Positions 27,972 to 35,772 of a DNA stretch of 64,000 nt are shown piece by piece. Source of the DNA: Bacteroides bouchesdurhonensis (GTDB taxonomy: Bacteria; Bacteroidota; Bacteroidia; Bacteroidales; Bacteroidaceae); assembly GCF_900155865.1 (NCBI RefSeq), contig NZ_LT707006.1, forward strand, positions 4,008,577-4,072,576, read 5' to 3'. Below the pieces are notes generated by a model. It saw only the letters and a list, made by a program, of their open reading frames with translations. It did no database searches and had not been told where the DNA came from. Position 1 is the stretch's first letter; the number at the start of each line of letters is the position of its first letter. The position numbers and the translations under genes were made by a program.

Positions 27972-28532
27972 ATGAATATCGAAGATTTCAAAGAATATGT
28001 AAAGACGAAGCAGGCACTCGACACGGAAGAGATACACCGCTTCATGGACGAGATGAGTGACGAGGCACGCCACGTCACGTTCCGTTTGAACACGGCTTAT
28101 CATACGCCCGATGAAGTGCGCGATATGCTCTCTGAAGTGTTCGGCTACCAAGTGCCGCAATCGTTGCGTGTCTTTCCACCGTTCTACACCGATTTCGGCA
28201 AGAACATCGTCGTCGGCGAGCATGTGTTTATCAATGCCTGCTGCCATTTTCAAGACCACGGCGGCGTGACGATTGGTGACGGATGCCAAATCGGGCACAA
28301 CGTGGTGTTTGCTACGCTCAATCATGGACTTGCCCCCGAAAAACGGAAATCCACCTGTCCTGCCCCTATTGTGCTGGGCAGGAACGTGTGGGTCGGCTCG
28401 AACGCTACCATTCTGCAGGGCGTGACCATCGGCGACAATGCCATCATTGCGGCGGGTGCTGTCGTAACGAAGAATGTGGCAGCGAATACGATTGTCGGAG
28501 GTGTTCCAGCAAAATTCATCAAGTCAATCTAA
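27972..28532 (+). CDS. Sugar O-acetyltransferase (hexapeptide, LacA/Maa/NodL type)
   Basis: 186 residues. Left-handed beta-helix hexapeptide repeats fill about 75-180 (VVGEHVFINACCHFQDHGGV, VTIGDGCQIGHNV, NVWVGSNATILQGVTIGDNA, IIAAGAVVTKNV). The N-terminal Mac-type helical segment is present; the catalytic His is expected in FATLNHGL. It is cytoplasmic, acetyl-CoA dependent, acceptor sugar unknown. It sits inside the redox operon with 4- and 6-bp spacers, which is unexpected for a sugar enzyme and suggests co-regulation. Confidence 0.88.
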   Translation: MNIEDFKEYVKTKQALDTEEIHRFMDEMSDEARHVTFRLNTAYHTPDEVRDMLSEVFGYQVPQSLRVFPPFYTDFGKNIVVGEHVFINACCHFQDHGGVTIGDGCQIGHNVVFATLNHGLAPEKRKSTCPAPIVLGRNVWVGSNATILQGVTIGDNAIIAAGAVVTKNVAANTIVGGVPAKFIKSI

Positions 28533-28538
28533 AGAAAT

Positions 28539-29540
28539 ATGTCAAGAATCGCATTAAGTGTACTGCTTCTCTTTGTGCTGCTGTCATGCGGCACGGCAGA
28601 GAGAAACAAAACAAACAGCCCCAATATCATGGAAACAAAAAAGAAGAATATCGGAAACCTGCTTGCCCTCTATCCGAAGCCGCTGACGGTCATAGGTGCG
28701 GAGGTCGATGGCAAAGTGAACTGGCTCGTCGTAGGACACACGGGTATCATCGGTCACGACCGCATCCTCGTGAGCATGAGCGACAAGCACTATACCAATC
28801 AAGGCATCCGCCAATCGAAGAAACTGAAATTCTCCATCAATCTCGTCAGCCGCGAGATGCTTTCGAAAGCCGACTACGTAGGCAGCGTCAGCGGTGCATC
28901 GGTCGATAAATCGGAAGTGTTCGGTTACCATTGGGGCGAGAACGGCACACCCGTAATTGACGCGTCACCGCTGACGATGGAGTGCGACGTGGTGGATATG
29001 TACAAGACTGACGGGTTCGACAATTTCATTTGTTCGGTCGCCAATACCTATGCCGCTCCAGAGGTACTCGATGCCGACGGAAAGCCCGACTACACGCGCT
29101 TGAAACCCGTGTTGTTCGATTTCACGACCTACTCTTATATCGCTACAGGTGAGGTTATCGGCAAGTGTCTCAACCTTGACAAGGCACCGTCGATATGCGC
29201 CAAAGAGCCGATGACTGCCGACGGCATCGTGAGGCTATCGAAAATTGAGGTTTACCCGCAGCATCTCGACGAGTATATGAAGTACGCGGCGAAAGTCGGC
29301 GAAATCTCCCTGCGTACCGAACCGGGTGTATTGACGATGTACGCTGTCGGCGAAAAGAAAAATCCCTGCATGGTGACGATTCTCGAAACCTATGCGAGCC
29401 GGGAGGCTTACGATAAACATATCGCCTCGGAGCATTTCCGGAAGTACAAACAGGGAACGCTGCACATGGTCAAGTCACTGGTATTGTCCGACCAGACACC
29501 GCTCAACCCGTCAAACAGAATCAATAACTTCATACAATAA
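28539..29540 (+). CDS. Lipoprotein: flavin reductase domain fused to antibiotic-biosynthesis-monooxygenase domain
   Basis: 333 residues. Lipoprotein signal (LLLFVLLSC, Cys about 16). Residues about 35-215 resemble the flavin-reductase-like split-barrel family that binds FMN (YPKPLTVIGAEVDGKVNWLV, NLVSREMLSKADYVGSVSG). Residues about 230-320 form an ABM ferredoxin-like domain (IEVYPQHLDEYMKYAAKVGE, EPGVLTMYAVGEKKNPCMVT, FRKYKQGTLHMVKSL). The fusion plus a lipoprotein anchor places a flavin enzyme outside the cytoplasm. The operon gaps are 6 and 3 bp. Confidence 0.82.
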   Translation: MSRIALSVLLLFVLLSCGTAERNKTNSPNIMETKKKNIGNLLALYPKPLTVIGAEVDGKVNWLVVGHTGIIGHDRILVSMSDKHYTNQGIRQSKKLKFSINLVSREMLSKADYVGSVSGASVDKSEVFGYHWGENGTPVIDASPLTMECDVVDMYKTDGFDNFICSVANTYAAPEVLDADGKPDYTRLKPVLFDFTTYSYIATGEVIGKCLNLDKAPSICAKEPMTADGIVRLSKIEVYPQHLDEYMKYAAKVGEISLRTEPGVLTMYAVGEKKNPCMVTILETYASREAYDKHIASEHFRKYKQGTLHMVKSLVLSDQTPLNPSNRINNFIQ

Positions 29541-29543
29541 ATC

Positions 29544-30362
29544 ATGAACCGAATCATTTTAATCTCAGTATTTACTCTTTTAACATTCCATGTTATGGCA
29601 CAGAAAAAAATAGTACAGACAGCGGGACGCGACCAATTGGGCGAGTTCGCTCCAAAATTCGCAGAACTCAACGACGATGTCCTTTTCGGCGAGGTATGGA
29701 GCAGAAACGACCTGCTCAGTCTGCGCGACCGGAGTTTGGTAACAATTACCTCACTCATCAGTCAGGGAATAACGGATAGTTCGCTGACATTTCATCTCCA
29801 GTCGGCAAAGAAAAACGGCATTACCCGCACCGAAATTGCAGAAATTATCACCCACATCGGTTTCTATGCCGGTTGGTCCAAGGCATGGGCAGCATTCCGT
29901 CTCGCCAAAGACGTATGGGCGGACGACACCACCGGAGAGGGTGCCAAAGCAGCGTTCCAGCGCGAAATGATTTTCCCCATCGGCGAACCGAATACGGCCT
30001 ATGCCAAGTATTTCATCGGCAACAGTTATCTTGCTCGGATTTCGACCGAGCAGATTCCGTTCTCGAACGTAACCTTCGAGCCGCGCTGCCGCAACAACTG
30101 GCATATCCATAAAGCCACGAAAGGCGGAGGACAGATGCTGGTCGGTGTAGCCGGTCGCGGTTGGTATCAGGAAGAGGGCAAGCCTGCGCAGGAGATTCTG
30201 CCCGGCACAGTTATCCACATTCCCGCAGGTGTGAAACATTGGCATGGCGCAGCGACCGACAGTTGGTTCGCACACCTTGCTTTCGAGATACCCGGTGAGA
30301 ACACCTCGAACGAATGGCTCGAATTCGTCACAGACGAGGAATACGATAAACTTCAGAAATAA
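29544..30362 (+). CDS. Exported carboxymuconolactone decarboxylase-like / cupin fusion
   Basis: 272 residues with a signal peptide (MNRIILISVFTLLTFHVMAQ). The CMD/AhpD-like helical domain spans about 30-130 (LRDRSLVTITSLISQGITDS, TRTEIAEIITHIGFYAGWSK); the usual CxxC thiol pair of AhpD is absent, so peroxidase chemistry is unlikely. The cupin domain follows (about 165-260): NNWHIHKATKGGGQMLVGVA and GTVIHIPAGVKHWHGAA supply His ligands for a metal. It is translationally coupled to the flavin reductase (3-bp gap). Confidence 0.88.
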   Translation: MNRIILISVFTLLTFHVMAQKKIVQTAGRDQLGEFAPKFAELNDDVLFGEVWSRNDLLSLRDRSLVTITSLISQGITDSSLTFHLQSAKKNGITRTEIAEIITHIGFYAGWSKAWAAFRLAKDVWADDTTGEGAKAAFQREMIFPIGEPNTAYAKYFIGNSYLARISTEQIPFSNVTFEPRCRNNWHIHKATKGGGQMLVGVAGRGWYQEEGKPAQEILPGTVIHIPAGVKHWHGAATDSWFAHLAFEIPGENTSNEWLEFVTDEEYDKLQK

Positions 30363-30374
30363 AACGGATTTTCT

Positions 30375-30944
30375 ATGTATAAATGCTTATTGGTATTGTT
30401 GTCGGTCGTCGGTATGGTGACCGCAATATTCGCACAACAAAAACAGGATATGAACAGCAAGCAATCGAATCATAAATTCCTCGTCGCTTATTTTTCTGCG
30501 ACGGGTACTACGGCTCGTGCAGCCCAAAAGGTGGCTGACGCAACGGGCGGGGAACTCTATGCCATTACTCCGGCACAACCCTATACCGATGCCGACCTCG
30601 ACTGGCACGATGCGCAGTCGCGCAGCTCGGTGGAGATGAACGATGCGAAAGCTCGCCCGGCAATCAAAGACGAAAAGAAAAACATCACCGATTACGATGT
30701 GATTTTCATCGGCTATCCGATTTGGTGGAACCTCGCCCCACGAATCATCAACACGTTCATCGAAGACCACGATTTGAAAGGCAAAACGGTCATTCCGTTC
30801 GCCACTTCGGGCAGCAGTTCAATTGCCAACAGTGCCGCCACGTTGAAACGTACTTATCCGGCGTTAAACTGGAAAGAAGGCCGCTTGCTCAATCGTTCCG
30901 ATGAGAAAACCGTCCGCACGTGGATTGACAAATTAGGATATTAA
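30375..30944 (+). CDS. Exported flavodoxin
   Basis: 189 residues with an N-terminal signal peptide (LLVLLSVVGMVTAIFAQQ) followed by a complete flavodoxin domain: FMN phosphate loop YFSATGTTARAAQ, DYDVIFIGYPIWWNLAPRII around the flavin ring, and PFATSGSSSIANS. It is the second flavodoxin of the operon. Its signal lacks a twin-arginine pair, so export would be Sec-dependent. It could pass electrons to, or receive FMN from, the neighbouring flavin proteins (inference). Confidence 0.88.
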   Translation: MYKCLLVLLSVVGMVTAIFAQQKQDMNSKQSNHKFLVAYFSATGTTARAAQKVADATGGELYAITPAQPYTDADLDWHDAQSRSSVEMNDAKARPAIKDEKKNITDYDVIFIGYPIWWNLAPRIINTFIEDHDLKGKTVIPFATSGSSSIANSAATLKRTYPALNWKEGRLLNRSDEKTVRTWIDKLGY

Positions 30945-30959
30945 CCGCTTAAAAAGACG

Positions 30960-31151
30960 ATGATGACACCCTTATTTATCGGCGGTCTGGGTATGCGGGA
31001 AGTGCTGCTGATCGCATTGGTCGTACTGCTGTTTTTCGGCAGCAAGAAGATTCCCGAACTGATGAAAGGGCTCGGCAAAGGAGTGCGTTCGTTCAAGGAA
31101 GGGATGCACGCTATGGAAAAAATCGAGGACGAACCGGTGAAGAAAGAGTAA
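30960..31151 (+). CDS. tatA: Twin-arginine translocase subunit TatA/TatE
   Basis: 63 residues. A single N-terminal membrane helix (MREVLLIALVVLLFFGSKKI), the conserved FG hinge and KKIPELMKGLGKGVRSFKEG amphipathic helix are diagnostic of TatA. ATG 30960 or 30963 starts a slightly long N terminus; the MREVLL Met at residue 12 is the usual start in the family. It is followed at once by a truncated tatC. TatA alone cannot translocate without TatC, so the pair is probably non-functional here unless TatC is encoded elsewhere. Confidence 0.93.
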   Translation: MMTPLFIGGLGMREVLLIALVVLLFFGSKKIPELMKGLGKGVRSFKEGMHAMEKIEDEPVKKE

Positions 31152-31160
31152 CGGATAGCG

Positions 31161-31259
31161 GTGAACACGGACAAACAATCCTTCTGGGAACATCTCGACG
31201 TACTACGGGCGGCGATTGTCAAAATCGTTGCCGACACCGGTCGTGCATCGTACCGATAA
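31161..31259 (+). pseudogene. tatC: tatC 5' fragment
   Basis: The GTG-started frame reads NTDKQSFWEHLDVLRAAIVK and then diverges (IVADTGRASYR, stop). SFWEHLDVLR is the invariant N terminus of TatC (SxxEHLxELR), but all six membrane helices are missing. The GC-rich block ends within a few tens of bases, so this marks the right edge of the acquired segment. Confidence 0.8.
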
Positions 31260-31629
31260 AGTGACGATAGTCGTTTTCGCTTGCAAAGCCAAATTTCCCC
31301 CATTGAATTTTTACCTTTTCGTCTGTATAATTCAAAAATAAGGTAATAACTCAACGATTGTTTGCTGATTTAAGATATTACTTTATCTATGTAATTTGAC
31401 GAGTAAAAGTAGTATCTTGCCATACTGAATGTATTCGTTCTTCAGATAGTTCATTACAAAAACGCTTTTATTCTTATCTTTATCCATCACCGACGCCTCG
31501 GCAAGAATGAACACAACAAAGATAAATAAAGACAGTGGTTCTGACTAAAGAAACCTGAAAATATTCATGCAAAGACAAGATTATCAGAAGAACAGCAGAT
31601 GGAACTTTTTGTTTGAAAACGTATCCTTA
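31260..31629. other. Gene-free junction region after the GC-rich block
   Basis: Base composition falls back to AT-rich near 31290. A minus-strand frame of about 34 codons (MDKDKNKSVFVMNYLKNEYI, from about 31489) is the only coherent short frame; I see no family for it. Nothing else is recognised. Confidence 0.35.
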
Positions 31630-31684
31630 AAAAAGTAAAAGGGCGATAGCCATTTCACACGGCTACCTCCCTTTTACTTTTTAT
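31630..31684 (-). terminator. Terminator of the DUF5606 gene
   Basis: AAAAGTAAAAGGG / CCCTTTTACTTTTT stem with an inner AGCC/GGCT pair and A/T runs on both sides, 15 bp past the stop. Confidence 0.85.
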
Positions 31685-31698
31685 TTATAGTTAACAGA

Positions 31699-32130
31699 TT
31701 ACTCCGCCACAACTTCTTCTTTCTCAGCCTCTGTTTCTGCCTTGAATTCTGTGATCCCGTTTGATATCAAAAGATTATACCAAGAAATCAGTTTCTTGAT
31801 ATCAGCTATGTGCACCCGGTCACGATCGAAGTCAGGCAATACTTCTGCCATATACTCGCGCAACTGCTCCGAAGTAGCTTTCTTTGGATCAATCGCAGCA
31901 ACCGCAGCATTCTCTTTCGTTTTCATAGAATCCAATACATTGCACAAAGGTACTTCTGCATCATTAGTGTACATTGCTATATCTGCCAAAGAAATAATTT
32001 TCTCATTACCATAAGCAGGAAAACGTTTCTTATCAACACTGATTGATTCTACAATCAACATATTTTTTCCTTGCGAAATAAGTTTGTACAATCCCGGTTT
32101 TCCGGAGATAGACAAGATAGTCTTCAACAT
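31699..32130 (-). CDS. DUF5606 family protein
   Basis: 143 residues, soluble. The opening LKTILSISGKPGLYKLISQG and the DRDRVHIADIKKLISWYNLL segment (about 102-121) are characteristic of the Bacteroidetes-only DUF5606 family, with an Ala/Glu-rich tail. It follows coaE by 24 bp but has its own predicted promoter inside the coaE 3' end. Function unknown; conserved linkage to coaE-ybbR-yajC-nusB suggests a basic cellular role. Confidence 0.85.
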   Translation of the reverse strand: MLKTILSISGKPGLYKLISQGKNMLIVESISVDKKRFPAYGNEKIISLADIAMYTNDAEVPLCNVLDSMKTKENAAVAAIDPKKATSEQLREYMAEVLPDFDRDRVHIADIKKLISWYNLLISNGITEFKAETEAEKEEVVAE

Positions 32131-32154
32131 AGTATATATTCTTTTGTTAATTAA

Positions 32155-32769
32155 TTATTTTTTTGCGGAGCAAAGGTAATGATTATTTTTAGAAAGCAAA
32201 GAAATAAGTTTTAAAACCTGTGGGATTAAAGGCGTCTCACCATCATTCAGAATCACAAAATCAGCTTGTTCCCGCTTGGATTCATCACTCATTTGTGATT
32301 CAATGCGCTTCATTATCAACTCTTTTGAAGAACAGTCGCGTTTAATGGCACGTTCTATTCTTGTTTCTAAAGGCGCATATACCATTACCAGAAAATCTAC
32401 TTCATCTCTAAACCCGGCTTCCACAAGTATGGCAGACTCCATACCTACGATTTTACCTGCGCCCAAACAGGCACTCCATTGCTGAAAATCTTCTTTTACC
32501 TTGGGATGTATAATTTCATTCACTTCCTTTATACGTTCTGGATGACCAAACATATAAGCTGCCAGCAAAGAACGGTTTAATTCTCCTTTTTGATAAATTT
32601 CCTGTCCGACTAACGTACAAAGGTCACGACGAACAATTTCATTAGTAAGAGTAATACGCTTTGCTTCTACATCAGAAATATAAACGGGAATTCCCATTAT
32701 TTCTAACAATCTGGAAACCACACTTTTTCCACTACCGATACCACCGGTAATACCAATCTTAATTGCCAT
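32155..32769 (-). CDS. coaE: Dephospho-CoA kinase
   Basis: 204 residues; catalyses the last step of coenzyme A synthesis, phosphorylating the 3'-OH of dephospho-CoA. P-loop GITGGIGSGKSVVSRLL (residues 6-22), Asp in VYISDVEAKR and the lid region METRIERAIKRD-like segment (LETRIERAIKRDCSSKEL) are all present. The start overlaps the ybbR stop by 11 bp, indicating translational coupling in the nusB-yajC-ybbR-coaE operon. Confidence 0.96.
   Translation of the reverse strand: MAIKIGITGGIGSGKSVVSRLLEIMGIPVYISDVEAKRITLTNEIVRRDLCTLVGQEIYQKGELNRSLLAAYMFGHPERIKEVNEIIHPKVKEDFQQWSACLGAGKIVGMESAILVEAGFRDEVDFLVMVYAPLETRIERAIKRDCSSKELIMKRIESQMSDESKREQADFVILNDGETPLIPQVLKLISLLSKNNHYLCSAKK
32171..32178 (-). 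promoter_or_regulatory. Predicted promoter of the DUF5606 gene inside coaE
   Basis: -7 box TACCTTTG (minus strand) with a -33 TTTG at 32197-32200, 18-nt spacing. Confidence 0.55.
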
Positions 32770-33778
32770 CAGTAGAAACTTGTTCGATCAAAAAATCAAC
32801 TTGTTCGGGCACAATACGTATCTGGCTAATTCCACGAGGAAATGACTTCAATTTAACCGTATATTTATCCGAACCTAATTTTAGTAATTCTTCATAGGAG
32901 ACATTTATCACAAAATCGCTTTCTTTTACACTCAAAAAACTCTTCATGCCTACTTTGAAAGTAACCTGAACTTTAGAAGGGAAAGCCCTTAGCACTTTAT
33001 CTGCCGGGAAATTGACTCCATGTAATGGGACTTCTACTGTTTTTTCGGTATAAATATCCACAGGAAAAGTCAACTCAACCATACTGGGAACAAACTTCAC
33101 CCCTTTCACTGAAGCTAAAGTTACTTGTTGTCTAATCGTATCTGATATATTTTCCAGATCTATGCCACGAATATAAGCAGCCGTTACTGTATCTAATATC
33201 GCTGCCGGAGCATAAGCTAATACAGAATCGGGACTACAAATCGTATCAGATACATAATATTGAAGACCAGCCGTTACATTTCCCTGAAAACGCACTGGAA
33301 CTACTTTGGATTTACCTGTGGAATAAATATAATCCAATGTATCAGGTTTCACCGAAAGGACTTTAGAAGACACACTTAATTGGCTAAAAATCTTTTTCTC
33401 AAACTCTGTTGCCGGAATCTTCACATGGTTATCCTTTCCCTTATAATCAGCAAAGTTCAAATTCACGGGAAAGAAACTTTTCCCTAACATATAATTTAAA
33501 AGTACAGTTCCTTTATCCTTCACCCGAACACGAAGTTCGGAAGGTGGCTCCGAAGTTAGTACCACATTGTTGGGAACGTCCTTTATCCGTACCGGAATCG
33601 AGAATTCTGCCTCATAATCATTATTCAATGTTTGAAGCAACCAGAACCCGCCGGCTATCAGAAAAAAGAACAAAAAAATTAAGAACTCCCTACTCTTATC
33701 ACTAAGCAGGAAATCCTTAATTTTCTTAGATTGTTTTAAATATGTATATCGTATTTTCCTACGATCTAACATAGACAT
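32759..33778 (-). CDS. YbbR-like (CdaR-type) membrane-anchored protein
   Basis: 339 residues: a basic N terminus, one membrane helix (about 30-47, FLIFLFFFLIAGGFWLLQTL), then extracytoplasmic repeats of the YbbR fold (about 50-335) such as FPVNLNFADYKGKDNHVKIP and VKLKSFPRGISQIRIVPEQV. In Firmicutes YbbR/CdaR modulates diadenylate cyclase; no cdaA is adjacent here, so the Bacteroides role is open. It lies between yajC (14 bp) and coaE (overlap). Confidence 0.85.
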   Translation of the reverse strand: MSMLDRRKIRYTYLKQSKKIKDFLLSDKSREFLIFLFFFLIAGGFWLLQTLNNDYEAEFSIPVRIKDVPNNVVLTSEPPSELRVRVKDKGTVLLNYMLGKSFFPVNLNFADYKGKDNHVKIPATEFEKKIFSQLSVSSKVLSVKPDTLDYIYSTGKSKVVPVRFQGNVTAGLQYYVSDTICSPDSVLAYAPAAILDTVTAAYIRGIDLENISDTIRQQVTLASVKGVKFVPSMVELTFPVDIYTEKTVEVPLHGVNFPADKVLRAFPSKVQVTFKVGMKSFLSVKESDFVINVSYEELLKLGSDKYTVKLKSFPRGISQIRIVPEQVDFLIEQVSTDGN

Positions 33779-33792
33779 TTATTTACTAATCT

Positions 33793-34107
33793 TTATTTAG
33801 GCTGAGCAGCCGAAGCATCAGCAAAAATAGAATTCTTATCTATTTTAATCTTTACGTTAGGAGCAATTTCAAGAATTACATGATCATCATTAATCTCTTT
33901 AATTGTTCCATGAATACCACCAGCAGTAATCACTTGCTGATTTACCTGAAGAGATTTACGGAAGTTAGCTATTTCTTTCTGCTTCTTATTTTGAGGACGG
34001 ATCATAAAGAAATACATGATAACAAACATTGCTATCAGCATGATCCACATCATGCCTCCACCTCCTGCCGCAGCCGGAGTTTGCATAAATACAGTCAATA
34101 AGTTCAT
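33793..34107 (-). CDS. yajC: Preprotein translocase accessory subunit YajC
   Basis: 104 residues. A single membrane helix (MMWIMLIAMFVIMYFFMIRP) directly followed by QNKKQKEIANFRKSLQ and ITAGGIHGTIKEINDDHVIL, the classic YajC core. It is a Sec translocon partner of SecDF. A predicted -7 box TACCTTTG (minus strand, 34141-34148) in the gap after nusB gives it an additional promoter. Confidence 0.95.
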   Translation of the reverse strand: MNLLTVFMQTPAAAGGGGMMWIMLIAMFVIMYFFMIRPQNKKQKEIANFRKSLQVNQQVITAGGIHGTIKEINDDHVILEIAPNVKIKIDKNSIFADASAAQPK

Positions 34108-34148
34108 AAATAATTAGTTTTTTAGTTTCTACTATATGGACAAAGGTA

Positions 34149-35075
34149 TTAGTTTTTACTCAATTTACCTTCTTTTTTTAATTGATTAACTATTCCATCA
34201 AGAGTGCCGTTGATAAAACTACCGCTCTTCGCTGTACTATACAACTTTGCAATCTCTACATATTCATTTAACGAAACACTGACCGGAATGTTCGGAAAGC
34301 TTAAAATTTCTGCCAAAGCAGTCTGCATGATGATGATATCCATAAATGCAATACGATCCAAATCCCAGTTCTTTGTATTTTCGCTAATAAGATGGCGGTA
34401 ATAATCTGAATTCAAAATGGTACGACGGAATAAGCGACGTGCAAATTCCTGATCTTCATCATCCTTAAATTCAGGAAGCAATTCTTGGTTAGCCCCCCTC
34501 TTCTCTTCAAACCGTTTGATTGTCTTCAAAACAAATGTGTCTACTATTTCTTTATCATCATTCCAATAGAGACTCTGGTCTTCCAATACCTGATCGAGAG
34601 ATTCATTATTAAATATATATGTCTTATAAAGCTTTCTCCACAATTCACGGTCACCTTCATAAGATTTATCATCAGATGCCATATAATCCTTATATATATC
34701 GGATTCTACTATCTTCTCGTAAAGCTCTTTGATGAAATCCTGATCATTAGCCCAAGTTCTTTTCTGATTGGCAATAAATTCCGTTAATTGTTTATTGACT
34801 TCCAATTGTGAAATAAACTTGTTTTCTACAAACTTCAAGTTAGGATACAACTCTTCTCTAGTAGGTGCAAGTTTTGCTTTTGCCGTATCAATACGTTTTT
34901 GTGCATACTCTGCTAATGCTATCATCAGCATTAGCAAATAGTTGTAAAGGTCATACGCCTTTGAAAGACTAAAGAATAACTCTTTCTCCGCTGAGTCTAG
35001 ATTTTTGCTGCCGTTTTGATAATAGGCATACACGATCTGTATAATCTTAAGACGAATAAGAACTCTGTTGATCAT
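34149..35075 (-). CDS. nusB: Transcription antitermination factor NusB
   Basis: 308 residues, longer than the about 140-residue E. coli NusB, as usual in Bacteroidetes, with an extra N-terminal helical half. The C-terminal NusB core is clear: YYRHLISENTKNWDLDRIAF, MDIIIMQTALAEILSFPNIP, VSLNEYVEIAKLYSTAKSGS and FINGTLDGI. It functions with NusE on rRNA boxA RNA. First gene of the nusB-yajC-ybbR-coaE run; a predicted -7 box TACTTTTG lies at 35107-35114 on the minus strand. Confidence 0.95.
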   Translation of the reverse strand: MINRVLIRLKIIQIVYAYYQNGSKNLDSAEKELFFSLSKAYDLYNYLLMLMIALAEYAQKRIDTAKAKLAPTREELYPNLKFVENKFISQLEVNKQLTEFIANQKRTWANDQDFIKELYEKIVESDIYKDYMASDDKSYEGDRELWRKLYKTYIFNNESLDQVLEDQSLYWNDDKEIVDTFVLKTIKRFEEKRGANQELLPEFKDDEDQEFARRLFRRTILNSDYYRHLISENTKNWDLDRIAFMDIIIMQTALAEILSFPNIPVSVSLNEYVEIAKLYSTAKSGSFINGTLDGIVNQLKKEGKLSKN

Positions 35076-35183
35076 AATTCTAATTAATACTGTTATTATC
35101 GAACTGCAAAAGTAGATATTTTTAATGAGTTTCCACTAATAAATCACATTTTTTAATGCAGTATTTCATTCTCTGCTCTTTTT

Positions 35184-35216
35184 CTTTTGACAGTTTAAAA
35201 AAAATATCCAATTTTG
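35184..35216 (+). promoter_or_regulatory. Predicted promoter of the PUR-like gene
   Basis: TTTTG (35184-35188) and CAATTTTG (-7, ending 35216) with near-consensus spacing; this places the transcription start after 35216 and supports the ATG at 35244. Confidence 0.5.
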
Positions 35217-35243
35217 AAGCCGATTATAAACGGACAGAAAGAT

Positions 35244-35636
35244 ATGGAAGACTTAAAAAAGAAAATGGGTGCAGACATGAATGATAAGGAGATCGTTTTC
35301 TCTAAATCTATTAAAGCAGGTAAGCGCATTTACTATCTCGACGTAAAGAAAAACCGTAAAGACGAGATGTTTCTGGCTATCACAGAAAGTAAAAAAGTGA
35401 TAATGGGAGAAGGGGATGATTCCCAAGTTAGTTTTGAGAAGCACAAAATCTTCTTATACAAAGAGGATTTTGAAAAGTTCACTTTAGGACTAGCACAAGC
35501 TATTGACTTCATTAATCTTCATCAGACTAGTGATTCAGATTGTCTATTAAATGAACCGGAACCGCAAGATATTCTTTTGGAAGAGGTGAAAGACGAGAAA
35601 CTGGACAATGAAATTAAGATTGATATTGACTTTTAA
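35244..35636 (+). CDS. PUR-family (DUF3276) nucleic-acid-binding protein
   Basis: 130 residues from ATG 35244 (MEDLKKKMGADMNDKEIVFS); the frame extends to a TTG at 35214 but this overlaps the predicted promoter. One PUR-alpha-like repeat: VFSKSIKAGKRIYYLDVKKN, then EMFLAITESKKV and KHKIFLYKEDFEKFTLGLAQ, with an acidic tail. Bacterial PUR proteins bind RNA/DNA; the role in Bacteroides is not established. It is upstream of rplY but separated by a strong promoter. Confidence 0.88.
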   Translation: MEDLKKKMGADMNDKEIVFSKSIKAGKRIYYLDVKKNRKDEMFLAITESKKVIMGEGDDSQVSFEKHKIFLYKEDFEKFTLGLAQAIDFINLHQTSDSDCLLNEPEPQDILLEEVKDEKLDNEIKIDIDF

Positions 35637-35647
35637 ATAAGTAACTC

Positions 35648-35678
35648 TTTGATATTTCAAAAAGAAATCGTACTTTTG
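35648..35678 (+). promoter_or_regulatory. Promoter of rplY
   Basis: -33 TTTG (35648-35651), 19-nt spacer, -7 TACTTTTG (35671-35678): the clearest full match to the Bacteroides consensus in the window. The leader that follows has two copies of ACATCGTGTGAT (35694-35705 and 35711-35722). Confidence 0.8.
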
Positions 35679-35772
35679 CACCGCTTTTTTGCAACATCGT
35701 GTGATAATCCACATCGTGTGATGGTGAATTAAGCAAACTAACTTAATTTAGAGTAACACAATTTTTTAAGAA

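Noticed and set aside
30941..31354. 137-residue minus-strand frame over tatA
   Set aside because: TatA motifs are unmistakable on the plus strand; the minus frame has low-complexity Ser/Arg content and no family.
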